A stretch of DNA of 64,000 bases. Origin: Triplophysa rosa (Eukaryota > Chordata > Actinopteri > Cypriniformes > Nemacheilidae). The translations under genes were made by a program, and so were the position numbers. Below are positions 22,422 to 34,149 of the stretch, in pieces (position 1 is the stretch's first letter; every line of letters starts with the position of its first letter). The notes below the pieces were generated by a model. The model was not told the DNA's origin. It saw only the letters and a program-made list of their open reading frames with translations, and did no database searches. The stretch lies in contig NC_079900.1 of the NCBI RefSeq assembly GCF_024868665.1, positions 16,461,759-16,525,758 of the forward strand, in the 5' to 3' direction.

Positions 22422-24373
22422 GTTAACATTTAATTCAGTAATAAAGATTGGATCAGAGGTCAGTCACAGTTGACACTAGCAACCTTCATAAAAGGTTGCA
22501 ACTAATTAGTCTCACCTTTGTAACTCTTCTCAACATTCAGTTCAGTAAGCATCAGACAAACAACATTTCACAAAGAGTGAGTCAATCAAAACATTCAAGG
22601 TTAAACTGTGTGACTTCAAGTCCATCAACACACCTTTAAGAACAATAATGCAACAATTCTTTGAGGCGAAAAAGAAAAAGCCTGTGGCACGGTAACATAC
22701 ATGACATAGGTTTGAGACACTGCATGTAGACAGAATTTTAAAGGGGTGCTGCAACGATGTTTCATGCATTCTGACTTCTTTACAATGTTAAACGTGCTGT
22801 CTTCTCATGCTTAACATAGTCAACTTGTCAAAAAACGAGTTGGGCGTATTACGTAGTATTACAATTAATATGCAAAAAAGTAATTAAAGTAGCAGTACAG
22901 ACCAACGTCACAGCCTGAAATAAATGCAAACTATCCGTTACCATTGTACTAGGTTTTTCCCTCACAGGTGAATAACAGCAGTTCGGTTGAAGCAAACAAA
23001 TGCACAAACACTCCAGTGCATTTCCTCTGTATAACAACTGTCTGTGGTTTTCATACCTGGTCCTTTCTACAGAGATACGTTATTTACACAGGACCGGTAA
23101 CGGCCTGGCTTTGATCAATAGTGTCAGTTTACAGTTCTGAATACGGTCAGAATAAACAGTGTCCCCTGCAAGCCCCCAGCTGCACTCCACGTCAGGAATC
23201 ACGCAGGAATGTCTGAAAAAACACAAGCTCCACATACCTAAACAGCCATGAACATGAAATACTCATGAGTGAGTGTGCAGGAGGACAGGAAGAGAAAAAG
23301 ATTAAGAACAGAGAATATTGAGAGAGGAAAAAAACCAGCAAGCTGCACATGACACAGAGAGGATAACAGTAGATCAGCACTGGTGCTCCCTAAGAAACAA
23401 GGATTCCCCGGTGCCCAACCCTCATGCTATAGCACACGCTCACAGTCACATACTTCCTGCACCCTTTGGAACTATAATATCTTCTAAATTAACTATTGAG
23501 ACCAAGTTAATGTGCCTCAACTTCAGTAGTTTTGTACTAACATTAACTAATAACGTTGTTAAAATTGATATGTTCAATGCAGTTGTTTTAAAAGAAAGAA
23601 AAAAGATACATTACTAGATTCAACACTATTTGTTCTTCAGACATTCCTCTTTAAAAGAAATGAAATACCAGATTGTTGATGACTGAAAATGTGTGCATTT
23701 TAACAGTTTTCTCATGAAGCCACATTTAGATCCTCATATCTCTAGGACTGCACCTTATAGGGCTTTAAAAATGTAGTTCCCAAAAGAGAAGTTGGTCAAG
23801 AACAAGAATCTAAAATGACATTAAGGTATCTCTAACGGTTCTGGAGTTAGAGGCATGCATATTTTGTAAAAAGAACACAAAAATGCCCTTTCTTCATTTT
23901 TGAGCCGTCACCATTGGCATAAAATGCATCAAGGATTCTTAAAATTAACAGATTTACAAACAGATACACTGATCTTTGTGTAAAAATAAAATAATGATGC
24001 TGGCATATTTCTCATGTCATTTTTTACCCCCTCTACAAATTAATTGATTACTTAATAACTATTCACCTATGGCATTTCATATTTTTTGAACATCACTCCA
24101 GATGTTGGTCTTGCCTCTGTAAAAATAGAAGAAAAAAAATTGAGCTCAGGAAATATTCAAAATTTGGTTGATTTGACACGGAATGACCCCTATGCTTTGT
24201 AGGTACTGTGCAAGTATACATAACATAATTTACACAAAAATACAATCTTTTGCACCACCTGTTTAGATTCAATTATGATGTAAAGATGTTGTTACACACA
24301 ACAAACAAAGTCAAATGCTATCAACCCTTATTCTAGCAGTGGTTGTCAGCTCTATGCCCCTTATCCTACACTA
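22422..24373. other. smurf1 intron 1, no gene or clear repeat seen
   Basis: AT-rich intronic DNA. The stretch 23,640-24,350 has the look of an old dispersed repeat but no termini could be placed. No exon-like frame fits a known protein. Confidence 0.4.
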
Positions 24374-24377
24374 GGGC

Positions 24378-26495
24378 TAGTGCTGGGCGATATACCGGTT
24401 CATACCGAATACCGGTGTGTATTTTTGTTATGATATGAATTTTTAATATACCGCATTACCGGTGTATGTCGCTTAAACAACGTGCGGAATGCGGCGCAGC
24501 GTGACACTGTTTCAGTGGGGTCCCTTTTCACTGTTGCACTGTGACCGGCCATTCACACAGAATGCGTCTTTGTATGCCACGGCACTACTTTATCATAATT
24601 TTTCTATATAAACATGCGCATTTGGATGTTTGCGTGTGTCTCGCGCATGATCGGTAACATTACATATTTCTTTCCCGTCGCAATGGGAGCGTGCACCTCG
24701 CGGCTGAACAGCAGCACAAGTGTAACAATTGCAAGTTCGCAATACGTTATGTTAAATATACTCACGAACAAACATTTTCAAAAACGCTCGTGTTCCCCTC
24801 ATATCTGCTCAATATAAGCATATAATATGATGTGTTTTTAGTTTGAACTGTTTCTCAATATGCTATGATGAGAAATAAGGGTCAGTAGAGGAAGGAGAAT
24901 TGACAGCGTGATGCGATCGCTTTCCTCTCACATATCTAATTTAAGCCTTTGTTTTATGATTAAAAAATATGATTTCAGGAAATCATGACGCCATTGTGAC
25001 TATGTAAAACACAACAGACATCACAGGCATGTTTTAATGGTATAATTGTTTCTATTTTGTTTTCAACTATTAATTTTTTGGTGGATGCTCCTAACTCTTT
25101 AAGTTGGGAGCACCAGTGCTTCCAAGGAAAAAAGTTCATTTCGAGCCCTGTTCTCTATTTATTTGCTTAAATATTAGGGATGGGCGATATGGCCCTAAAA
25201 CTCTATCACGATAATTCCTGGTATTTCTTTCGATAACGATAAAAATGATGATATATCCATAACGCCATCCACCGCTGTTTTTTGCGTCAAGTGATAGTAG
25301 CTGCATGTAGTCTAGACCCTCAGAAAAACAAATATTATCAAAAAGTAAAACTTACCCCAAATCAAACAGCTCCTAAAATATACCTACAGTATTTTTGTAA
25401 ATATAAAATATAATAGTGAGATTCGACTTCAAAAGGTTGTAGTAAAGAAAAGTTAAATGAACTAAAGCTCAATAAACACATCATGTCATACCTAAAACTG
25501 TATATATTCTATTGTTGGGCGGAAACGATCGATCGCATCATGCTGTCAATCACTCTCTCCTGAACTGTGTGAACCTTCTCTTCTCACAGCAACATACACT
25601 GAATCTGTCTATGACTCGCGCTACAGAAAGAGAACAGAAAAATGCGGATAAAAGAAATCTAATTAAATAATCCATGCTTTTATACGCTCATAAATGTATT
25701 TAAAATAACGTAATACAAACTCGCATTTCTACTGTATGTAAACAGGCAACAGTGCTGCGCGCTGTGTCGCTATGAAAGCACATGTGGGCGCGAGCTGCGG
25801 ACGGGACGCTCCGTTCATACTGTATATAAGGCAAGAAATCATATTAAACAATTTGCGCATGCGCGCATAACATCTAACGAATGTTTAAATAAATACTTTT
25901 AGCCAAACTAAATGTTGTGGTGTAACGCATTATGACTATCAACGAATACTTGACAAACTAATTAAATAAAACGAAAGTGAAACTAAACATTAACTCGGAT
26001 GCATCTACAGTGCCAACCTAAACGAGATTTAGAGCTCGTCTTTTAGTGCAAACTCTTTCTCAGCTTCACGTCTGCCCTCCGCTATACCCGTTTTCGCTTC
26101 ACATATGAGCTGTGAATGGGTCTCACAAAGAAATACGTCATCAACTAGAATTTATCGTTTATATCGCTGGAAGACTAATTCCTATCGTGTTGGGAATTTC
26201 TACCGGTATATCGCAAACAATATAATATCGCCCATCCCTATTAAATATTATGTATGCAAGTTACCTTTGCATGCAATTCAGTTGTTAAAGAAGTCTAAAC
26301 ATTGCAGTTATTATAGGGGATACTATCACTGTAACCATGACAGTATAAAAGGGCATTTTAAGTCAATCAACAGCACTATTTCCTCTCTCAATCAGTAAAA
26401 AAAAGTGGTTAAAAAAATACCGCCATGTACCAGGAAACCGGTATAAATCTGAAAAACACAGTTATATACATTTTTGGTCATACCGCCCAGCACTA
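24378..26495. mobile_element. hAT element, TGCTGGGCGATATACCGG family
   Basis: The left end TAGTGCTGGGCGATATACCG and right end GGTCATACCGCCCAGCACTA are inverted, with repeated ACCGGT motifs nearby. Shifting the edges slightly (24,374 and 26,492) gives flanks CTACACTA and CTACACAA, seven of eight matching, which may be the real TSD. It hosts the complete 25,175-26,240 element. A CTCCTAACTCTTTAAGTTGG / TTTCGAGCCCTG piece at 25,087-25,150 resembles the end of the CAGGGCTCTAGA family. Confidence 0.7.
25175..26240. mobile_element. hAT MITE, TAGGGATGGGCGATAT family, nested
   Basis: Termini TAGGGATGGGCGATATGG and AATATCGCCCATCCCTA are inverted. A perfect 8-bp TSD TTAAATAT lies at 25,167-25,174 and 26,241-26,248. 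1,066 bp, with ATCACGATAA and CGATAACGATAAA motifs near the left. It is inserted in the 24,378 element. Confidence 0.93.
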
Positions 26496-26734
26496 CACAA
26501 AGACTTTAAGAAACAGCTTTTTCAAATCACTTTCAAGTTTTACAGATCTTGGTAGTCTAGTCTCACCATCACCACAAGTTAAACACAGCTGTTTAACAGT
26601 ACCAGTCAAGCCACATGTTTTAAAGCCGGAATGCTTATGACCTTACTGTTTATTACCCCATTTGTGTATGTGTGTGCAGCAGCAGTAAATTAATTATAAA
26701 GATGGTGTAACATTAATAGAAATGAAAGAAACCA

Positions 26735-27820
26735 GAATGGCTAACATTACATTTAGTAGACGCTTTTATCCAAAGCGACTTACAAATGAGGTAAACAATG
26801 GAAGCAATTGGAACAACGTAAGGACAACAAAACGCTTAAGTGCAGTAAAACTGGTCTCATATAGCCTACCACAGTATACAATGCTAAGTTTTTTTGTTTG
26901 TTTGTTTTTTAAGGATAGAAAGAGTAGAAAAGAGACTATCTGAGCGTTCCCACCAAACGCGACTTGCGCGAATGAATCGCGCTATTCGCGCGTAGTTGGA
27001 CACTTGAACATTTTGAGTTTACTCGCTTCATTCACGCGTGAAATTCGCATCATTCTCGCGTGAAATTCACAACAGATGCTCAAAAAAATAAAATGGCGGT
27101 CGAAACGCCCGTTGGAGCATAGTTTTGTATAAATGTAAGTTTCATTTTCACTTTCAACAACTTCTGATTGCATTTCTAGCAAGAAATTAGTATTGTAGTT
27201 TTTAAATATGTGATTAGTTATTGCAAAGACGCTCTCCGTTTATAATTCAAAAATAGACTTCAGTTGCGCTGCTTATCTGTTTCTCTGGGCTACCTTCGTG
27301 CACAAACGCTGCACGTCACTAGCAAGTGAGCAAGCTCCTGGTTGGTTAATGCGGCACGAAACTTCGCCAAAGTTCAATGCCTCAAAATCAAATGCCTCAT
27401 TCGCGCCGCCTCATTCGCGCGAATCGCGCCGCAGGATGTCCTATCGCGTCTTTGCATTGACTTAACATGTAAATCACTCGCTCTTAACGCTTCTTCCGCG
27501 TCTGGTGGGAACGCAGCATAAGACTAATCGGTCAGGTGCTAACAGAAGAGATGTGTTTTCAGCCGATTCTTAAAGATGGCTACAGAATCTGCTGATCTTG
27601 TAGCAGTGGGCAGATCATTCCACAAATGTGGAACCGATCCAGAGAAGGTACGTGAGAGTGATTTTTTCCCTTTTTGGGATGGCACTACAAGACGTTGTTC
27701 ATTCACAGAGCGTAGGGATCTGGCGGGTACAGCGTGGCTAACATAGTCAGTTATGCTCAAGTTATGGTCGTGTGTAGGAGCTATGCGTAGCTCTGCGTGG
27801 CTAGACGTGCATCTCTCCAA
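26735..27820 (-). mobile_element. L2-like LINE 3' end, minus strand, split
   Basis: On the minus strand the frame at 27,539-27,820 ends SLSRTFSGSVPHLWNDLPTA, then FKNRLKTHLFC, the common C-terminus of L2-type polyproteins. The LINE 3' tail (plus-strand ACATTTAGTAGACGCTTTTA, TCCAAAGCGACTTAC) lies at 26,748-26,786. Between them sits a separate inverted-repeat element (26,944-27,514). Same LINE type as 8,105-8,905, in the opposite orientation. Confidence 0.75.
26944..27514. mobile_element. MITE with GCGTTCCCACCA ends inside the LINE
   Basis: GCGTTCCCACCAAACGCG (26,944-26,961) and CGCGTCTGGTGGGAACGC (27,497-27,514) are inverted with one mismatch. The 571-bp interior contains many ATTCGCGCG/CGCGCGAAT motifs near both ends, suggesting extended subterminal repeats. 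No TSD longer than 2-3 bp was found. It separates the coding end of the LINE from its 3' tail. Confidence 0.75.
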
Positions 27821-28195
27821 AAATGTAACAACGCGTCAACTCAAGGCAGACCGCAAGCGCTGTGATTGGTCTGTTTGAACCCCTCCCTCAGGTAAAAAAA
27901 ACTCTGCGATATAACGTCATGTTTACTTCATTTCCGAATGAATTATCTAAGTAAATTATTTGTTCTTCTGTATTTAACATCTAAAGCTGCAACAAAAGTG
28001 ACTGTTTACATGCCGCTATCACTGCTAATGCTGCTCAAACGAGCTGCTTCTTTTTCGGCTCTTGTCTTGGTTACAAAGCAACTTTTGCATGGACACTGAC
28101 GCCTAGTGGTCATTGCCTGTCAATGCAGACAACGACGTACGAGCATAAAAGAAAACTGGCGCGTTCCAGGTCCTATGCACGACCATAACTTGAGC
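27748..28195. repeat. Inverted ~30-bp arms around AACTTGAGCAT
   Basis: ATGCTCAAGTTATGGTCGTG near 27,748 and CACGACCATAACTTGAGCAT near 28,175 are exact reverse complements of 20 bp, with looser similarity on to AGGAGC/GGTCCT. The left arm is part of the L2-like coding end. The right arm may be a second, inverted scrap of the same LINE, or the stem end of another element. Confidence 0.6.
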
Positions 28196-28638
28196 ATCCA
28201 TACATCCAAACTGCCTTACTCATTAACACCACAATAAGAACTAAACAAACCCACTAATCCACAGCCACTCAGGCCAAATCGCAGCTAAAAATATGTGAAG
28301 TCAAGTGATTTCACAGAGCAATTACAGCAAATAGCTTTATAACTAATGAGGAAACAAAAATTAGAAAATAAAAAACTGAGCATATATCCCTGATTACTTT
28401 GTAACCTTGATCAGTACAATGACATCAGAGCAAGCTGAAGTGGAGTCTGAGCTGCATGTCTAAATGATGGAATACAAATGAATATTTATAAAAGCTCAGC
28501 ATTACAGTAGCAGCCACATCATCATAGGCAATGCTCACGTCAGATATGCCCCCCCAAAATAGTCCATATCTCTAAAGGAATGTTTAGGCCTATGATACTG
28601 CTCATTTTCAATGTATTCATATTAGACTCTCCTTGTGT

Positions 28639-29872
28639 TAGGGCTGGGCGATATATAGATTTTTACAATATATCGATTTATTTTTTCAACGCGATGCGGG
28701 ATTAGACATTATCGTTAATATCGATATGGGGTGTGTTCAATTTGAAGCGGCTCTGTGGTGTCTGACATGCGCAGTACCCATGCGTAGAGTGAGCAGAGCA
28801 CTCTCGCTCTGCGCGCGAACTGGACGGACCCCGCAATTTACATGTTTTAAACAAGTGGTGTGCAGCTGTATGCAGGGTTTTTCCTGCATAGAGAAATTGG
28901 AGGCAGCCGCCTCCAAATTATGTTGTGAGTCTTCACAAGAAATGCTGCGTGCATTTAACAGACTGTCATTTGTAACTGCAGTTGCGGCATTACGCCACAT
29001 TACGCCACTGTTTCGTTTTTAGCACACTGAGGCTCTAAAAAGAGATGCAGAACAAGAGCCAGCCTGTGTTTCACGGCTGTTTGTTTTGCATCCAAGTACG
29101 TTTAATTTCTTGAAATTTCTTAAATTAACATGACGTACATCATTGTAATGTCTTTAGCTGTGCAGTTGGATCGTTGAATCAGCGTATACTGTACACAGCG
29201 AGTTCGCCAGTATGAACGCACATTGCGTTCAGAACGACTCGCACACGAATGACTCATTTGAACCGATTCATTTAAACTATTGAACTTTTCAGTCACTAGC
29301 GAATATAAGAGATCATTGAATCATTTACAGTGAACCACAGAGAATGAAAGATGTGAATGAGCTTCGCTCATTTTGAAAGACTGGTTAATTCAGTTGGCTA
29401 TAGTGGGCTGAAAAGTTAGTAGAAAATGATAAAAATGCTTTATTTGATTAAAAAAAACATTTCTGTTTGGTTGAATAAAAGTAATGTTTTATATAACTTA
29501 ATAATTGTCATTTTTATCTAATTTTGTTAGAACCTTTAATATGTCAAACTCAGAGTCACTTTGGTTAATCCACTTAAAGGTACGGTAGGCCTACGTGTGT
29601 GTGTGTGTACAAGATCAGGATGGCACTACCTCCGCCTCATTTCGAGCCAGGAAAAACCCTGTGTATGTTTTCAAATAGGGAAAAAACCCCTGTCATTGAA
29701 TTTCTTTTCATAAGCCATTTTAATAAAGGTGATTGTGACATCTCACATGAGGCTTTGACTTGCTAGTAAACATTTATTCAACTTTGTCGAAAATATCGAT
29801 ATACATATCGGATATCGCCTTTCATCAAAAAAATACAGAGATATGAATTTTGGTCAATATCACCCACCCCTA
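28639..29872. mobile_element. hAT MITE, TAGGGCTGGGCGATAT family, with insertion
   Basis: It starts TAGGGCTGGGCGATATATAG and ends CAATATCACCCACCCCTA, with a perfect 8-bp TSD CCTTGTGT (28,631-28,638 and 29,873-29,880). Subterminal ATATCGAT/ATCGATAT motifs occur at both ends. Its interior is interrupted at 28,873-29,661; removing that gives about 445 bp. The right half matches the inverted copy at 7,552-7,771. Confidence 0.93.
28873..29661. mobile_element. Nested element with CAGGGTTTTTCCTG ends
   Basis: 14-bp perfect inverted termini CAGGGTTTTTCCTG and CAGGAAAAACCCTG bound 789 bp. The flanks carry TGTATG on both sides (28,867-28,872 and 29,662-29,667), a 6-bp TSD. The related copy at 7,552-7,771 has the uninterrupted site (reverse complement of CAGCTGTATGTTTTCAAAT). 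GGAGGCAGCCGCCTCC is a short palindrome just inside the left end. Confidence 0.88.
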
Positions 29873-30071
29873 CCTTGTGTCATTAAGGGATAGACACAAT
29901 CTATTCTTTCTAGAGAATTTTGAATTTTCTAGGCACAGCACTGTCCTTCTCAGGAACACACAGACGGTCTATGACCCCTCGCTGATAAGGTCACTTTTAC
30001 AGTTTTCCCAACCGAACACTACGTCAAGAGTAAAGGTGTTGATTGTCAAAACGTGTCAGATGGTATGAAGT

Positions 30072-31048
30072 TAGGGCTGTGACGGTGGCAATTTTTTACC
30101 ACCGTGGTGGTAATAGACAAATCGACCGCGGTGGTGCGGTGGTTGAGAAATATAAATTATTTATATAAATAATATTTATATTATTATATTTGCGTGTAGC
30201 AACCACATGACGAGTGGAAGAGAAATATAGACCTTATTTAAATACTTGAAATTGTTAAATACTTGAAATTGAAATATGATATCTGAAATAAATGAGGATG
30301 AAACATCCGTCAATGTTTAACGCGCAAATCCATCAGTGAAACGGCACACTACAGCATAAAACATTTAAATAAACATCAGTAAATATTGAAAACTTAAATG
30401 ATATAAGAAAGCTAAATACTAAATAAAAAAGCTCTTGTTGCAGTAACTTCAGTCAGTGGCCTAAAACCCTTACAGTCCTTAACAATTCCATTTGAAACAA
30501 ACTGTTTAAAACCTACATTGGCTTTCCTATTCAGATTGCCATAAAAACTTTACTTTTTCTGACTTGTTGATGTGAAACTTACTTTTTGACATGGTCCAGA
30601 TTAAAATGTGTAAAGCTGCACTAAATGCGCGTTCAGAAGATGTGCACAGGAGCGCAAATGAATAGATGTCTCTCCGCAACCGCGGCAAAACCTGAGCGCA
30701 CTCCGACACTAAGCAAGCGGGTCATAGCCAGTTTTGATTTTACGTATCTGTTCATTTCACAACAAGATCCATTGCAAAACCCGCAGAATAACCTGGGTTT
30801 TGCCGTGCAGGCCCGCGCTCGAACGCAACAACGGAAACGTATGCCAATAATTTCTGTTAATGTAAAGTCTTTTAAATAAAACCATCCACAACTGAAAGGC
30901 TACAACTAGCAATCGTTATCGCAACTCTCATATTTATTACACCTATATTTGTCAGAGTGACGTGCACTACCGCCGGTGGCAGTTCCCCACCGTCATGGCA
31001 CTTTACCACTGCGGTGGTGCAGTTGTCACGGCCACCGTCACAGCCCTA
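30072..31048 (+). mobile_element. hAT MITE, TAGGGCTGTGACGG family, copy 1
   Basis: Termini TAGGGCTGTGACGGTGGC and GGCCACCGTCACAGCCCTA are inverted, and the 8-bp TSD TATGAAGT is perfect (30,064-30,071 and 31,049-31,056). 977 bp. It is closely similar along its whole length to the element at 32,195-33,159 in the opposite orientation. CCACCG/CGGTGG motifs are dense near both ends. Confidence 0.95.
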
Positions 31049-31926
31049 TATGAAGTTGAACAGTGAAACTTTCCACAAGGAATTTTTACGTAAAAATGTT
31101 ATTAAATTTGACTAAAAACAATAGTCACAATGGGGTAGTCAGCAACATGAGGACAATGACATTTATATGCCAGGTATTACCCAAAGGTTTTAGGCTAATA
31201 TGCTTTAGTATCTTTGTGGATACTATACACAACAATACAGCTCACCCACAGTTCAATACGTACCTCGGTTTTTTTACCCACTGTTTTAGCCTAGGTTCGT
31301 TCAGTTCTAAAGGATTGGCACATTAAAGTGTTTTTTCATTGTTCTATGCTAATGATAGATCGATAGATGATCCTAAGATCCTAATAGACAGATTTGATAG
31401 ACAGATTCTTGGTTTACTGTTTATCAACATGCCAGTAAAATAAGCTTCTTGAAGAGGTTTCGCGCATCAGAGTATTTTAAATAACGTAAAGCAAACTTGC
31501 GATTGCTGTAATGGAAGTAAACAGACAAATGTGGGGTGTGCATTTAACACTTCAAACACTAGCGCTCAATGGGCAAGGCCAAAGATAATATATAATAACA
31601 AGGTGCGCCACTGCAATTACAATAAATTGGAAGAAACGCAACGCTAAATAGCTGTCCGGAGGCGCTCTTGCTATGACGTGAATAACTGTCCGAAAAGCTG
31701 TTGAATGGTATGATTTTCGTAAAACGGACTTTGTCATGGTGCTGTAGATGCTCTCCCGGCATGTGCTGGGTGAGAGCAAAGCAAACATGCTGATTTCATA
31801 TGCAGTGCAAAACACATAAAATACATATCTTGATGTGCCAAATTCAGACATTATAACTTTGGTACAACGAGCATGCAATAAAGCCACTAGGTTCTGGTGC
31901 TTCCGATGGCCAGCCCACGTCTATTC

Positions 31927-33858
31927 TAGGGCTGAAACGATTCCTCGAGTAACTCGAGTTATTCGAATACAAAAAATCATCGAGGCAATTTTTGGTGCCT
32001 CGAAGCCTCGTTTAATCCATTTAACTACAGTACACACGGAGCACTGCGTTTCCCCACGGACCGTTATTACTGACGCACAGCCCGCTAAACTCGATTCATG
32101 TTACAGTCTCATGCATTCACCGTGCGACACACGCGTTTTAGTCTGTTCACACGCTCACACGTGTTTCTCATGCTGATAAATAACTGATAGCTTATAGGGC
32201 TGTGACGGTTGCCGTAACAACTGCACCACCGCGATGGTAAAGTGCCATGACGGTGGTGAACTGCCACCGGCGGTAGTGCACGTCACTCTGACAAATATAG
32301 GTGTAATAAATATGAGAGTTGCGATAACGATTGCTAGTTGTAGCCTTTCAGTTGTGGATGGTTTTATTTAAAAGATTTTAAATTAACAGAAATTATTGGC
32401 ATACGTGTCCGTTGGTGCGTTCGAGCGCAGGCCTGCACGGCAAAACCCAGGTTATTCTGCGGGTTTTGCAATGGATCTTGTTGTGAAATGAACAGATACG
32501 TAAAATCAAAACTGGCTATGACCCGCTTGCTTAGTGTCGGAGCGCGCGCAGGTTTTGCCGCGGTTGCGGAGAGACATCTCTTCATTTGCGCTCCTGTGCA
32601 CATCTTCTGAACGCGCATTTAGTGCAGCTGTACACATTTTAATCTGGACAATGTCAACAAGTAAGTTTCACATCAACGAGTCGGAAAAAGTAAAGTTTTT
32701 ATGGCAATCTGAATAGGAAAGCCAATGTAGGTTTAAACAGTTTGTTTCAAATGGAATTGTTAAGGACTGTAAGGGTTAATACGCCACTGACTGAAGTTAC
32801 TGCAACAAGAGCTTTTTTATTTAGTATTTAGCTTTCTTATATCAATTAAGTTTTCATTATTTACTGATGTTTATTTAAATGTTTTATATGCTGTAGTGTG
32901 CCGTTTCACTGATGGATTTGCGCGTTAAACATTGACGGATGTTTCATCCTCATTTATTTCAGATATCATATTTCAATTATTTAACAATTTCAAGTATTTA
33001 AATAAGGTCTATATTTCTCTTCCACTCGTCATGTGGTTGCTACACGCAAATATAATAATATAAATATTATTTATATAAATAATATATATTTCTCAACCAC
33101 CACGGTCGATTTGTCTATTACCACCGTGGTGGTAAAAAACTGCCACCGTCACAGCCCTAATAGCTTATTGAAATGGTGAACTGATATTTTACTTAGTTTT
33201 AGTCTATTTTACGAGTGAAACTTGTTTTCCGGCTGCATTGAGTCCATCAAACTAGATGCGGACTAGTGGACACCGAATCCTGTTATTTACACATTTCATC
33301 TGTCTGGTCTGCGTGTCTGAGTGAATGAACTGCACAGTTTAACGTGCTACACGCGTGATGCTCATGAATTTGTCTGCGTCTGCGCTGAATGAGGACATGA
33401 ACTTCACCTCCAGAGTTGCGCTGAGAGTTTATTTCACAAACATGTTATTGTTTGAGTGAAGAAACAGACATACTAAAAAATAAGCGTCTTCTGACAACCT
33501 GCCAAAATAAAAGTCATAGGCTATTGTTTGAAATTATTATTTCCATTTTTATTCATGTTTCTTATTTATATATTTGTATTATATTGCATTTTGAATTTAA
33601 TATGGCAATGGAATGTACTAAATGGGTTTAGTTTTCGCAGATATTAATGTATGCTATTTCAGCAATAAAAACTAATTGTTCTAAAAAGGAAGCAAATTAG
33701 TTGTTTTACTCATTTTAAGAGACCTGTCTTATTTTCTCTTGTATATTTAGTATTGCTTTTTAATAAAGAAAAAGTACTTATTATCCGAATACCCGATTAA
33801 TCGATGGAAAAATCAGTAGAATACTCGATTAGTAAAAGAATCGATAGCTGCAGCCCTA
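31927..33858. mobile_element. hAT MITE, TAGGGCTGAAACGATT family, with insertion
   Basis: Ends TAGGGCTGAAACGATTCCTC and TCGATAGCTGCAGCCCTA are inverted, with a perfect 8-bp TSD GTCTATTC (31,919-31,926 and 33,859-33,866). Subterminal ACTCGAGTTATTCGAATA and ATACTCGATTAGTAAAAGAA motifs are characteristic. It is split by the complete element at 32,195-33,159. Confidence 0.93.
32195..33159 (-). mobile_element. hAT MITE, TAGGGCTGTGACGG family, copy 2
   Basis: Termini TAGGGCTGTGACGGTTGC and GCCACCGTCACAGCCCTA, perfect 8-bp TSD ATAGCTTA (32,187-32,194 and 33,160-33,167). 965 bp, nested inside the 31,927 element. It is the reverse complement of copy 1 with high identity, so the two could pair as long arms about 1.1 kb apart. 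Confidence 0.95.
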
Positions 33859-33958
33859 GTCTATTCATCAGCATTATACTCAACAGCACATTGCTTCTCG
33901 TGTTGCAGGCAGCTTCGCTTCACCGCTCGACCACCACTCGCCATTAGATATTTACTCC

Positions 33959-34148
33959 TAGGGATGTGTTTATCTATCTCAGCGCACAGACATACAGACA
34001 AACACGGACAGAGCCAGTTCAGAGAGTAATTAAGCGAACAGAAATAATTTAAACGCAAAAGTGGAAAATCGCAATTCACTTACACGTATTGAACCGTGGA
34101 GGTCGTACCGAACGGTTCAATATTATATTGAGAATTGTAGCATCCCTA
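33959..34148. mobile_element. Short TAGGGATG-ended fragment
   Basis: TAGGGATGTG and GTAGCATCCCTA bound 190 bp containing GAACCGTGGAGG and CCGAACGGTTCAA. The ends are inverted over eight bases only and no TSD is visible, so this may be a deletion derivative or just the right end of a larger element. Confidence 0.4.
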
Positions 34149-34149
34149 G

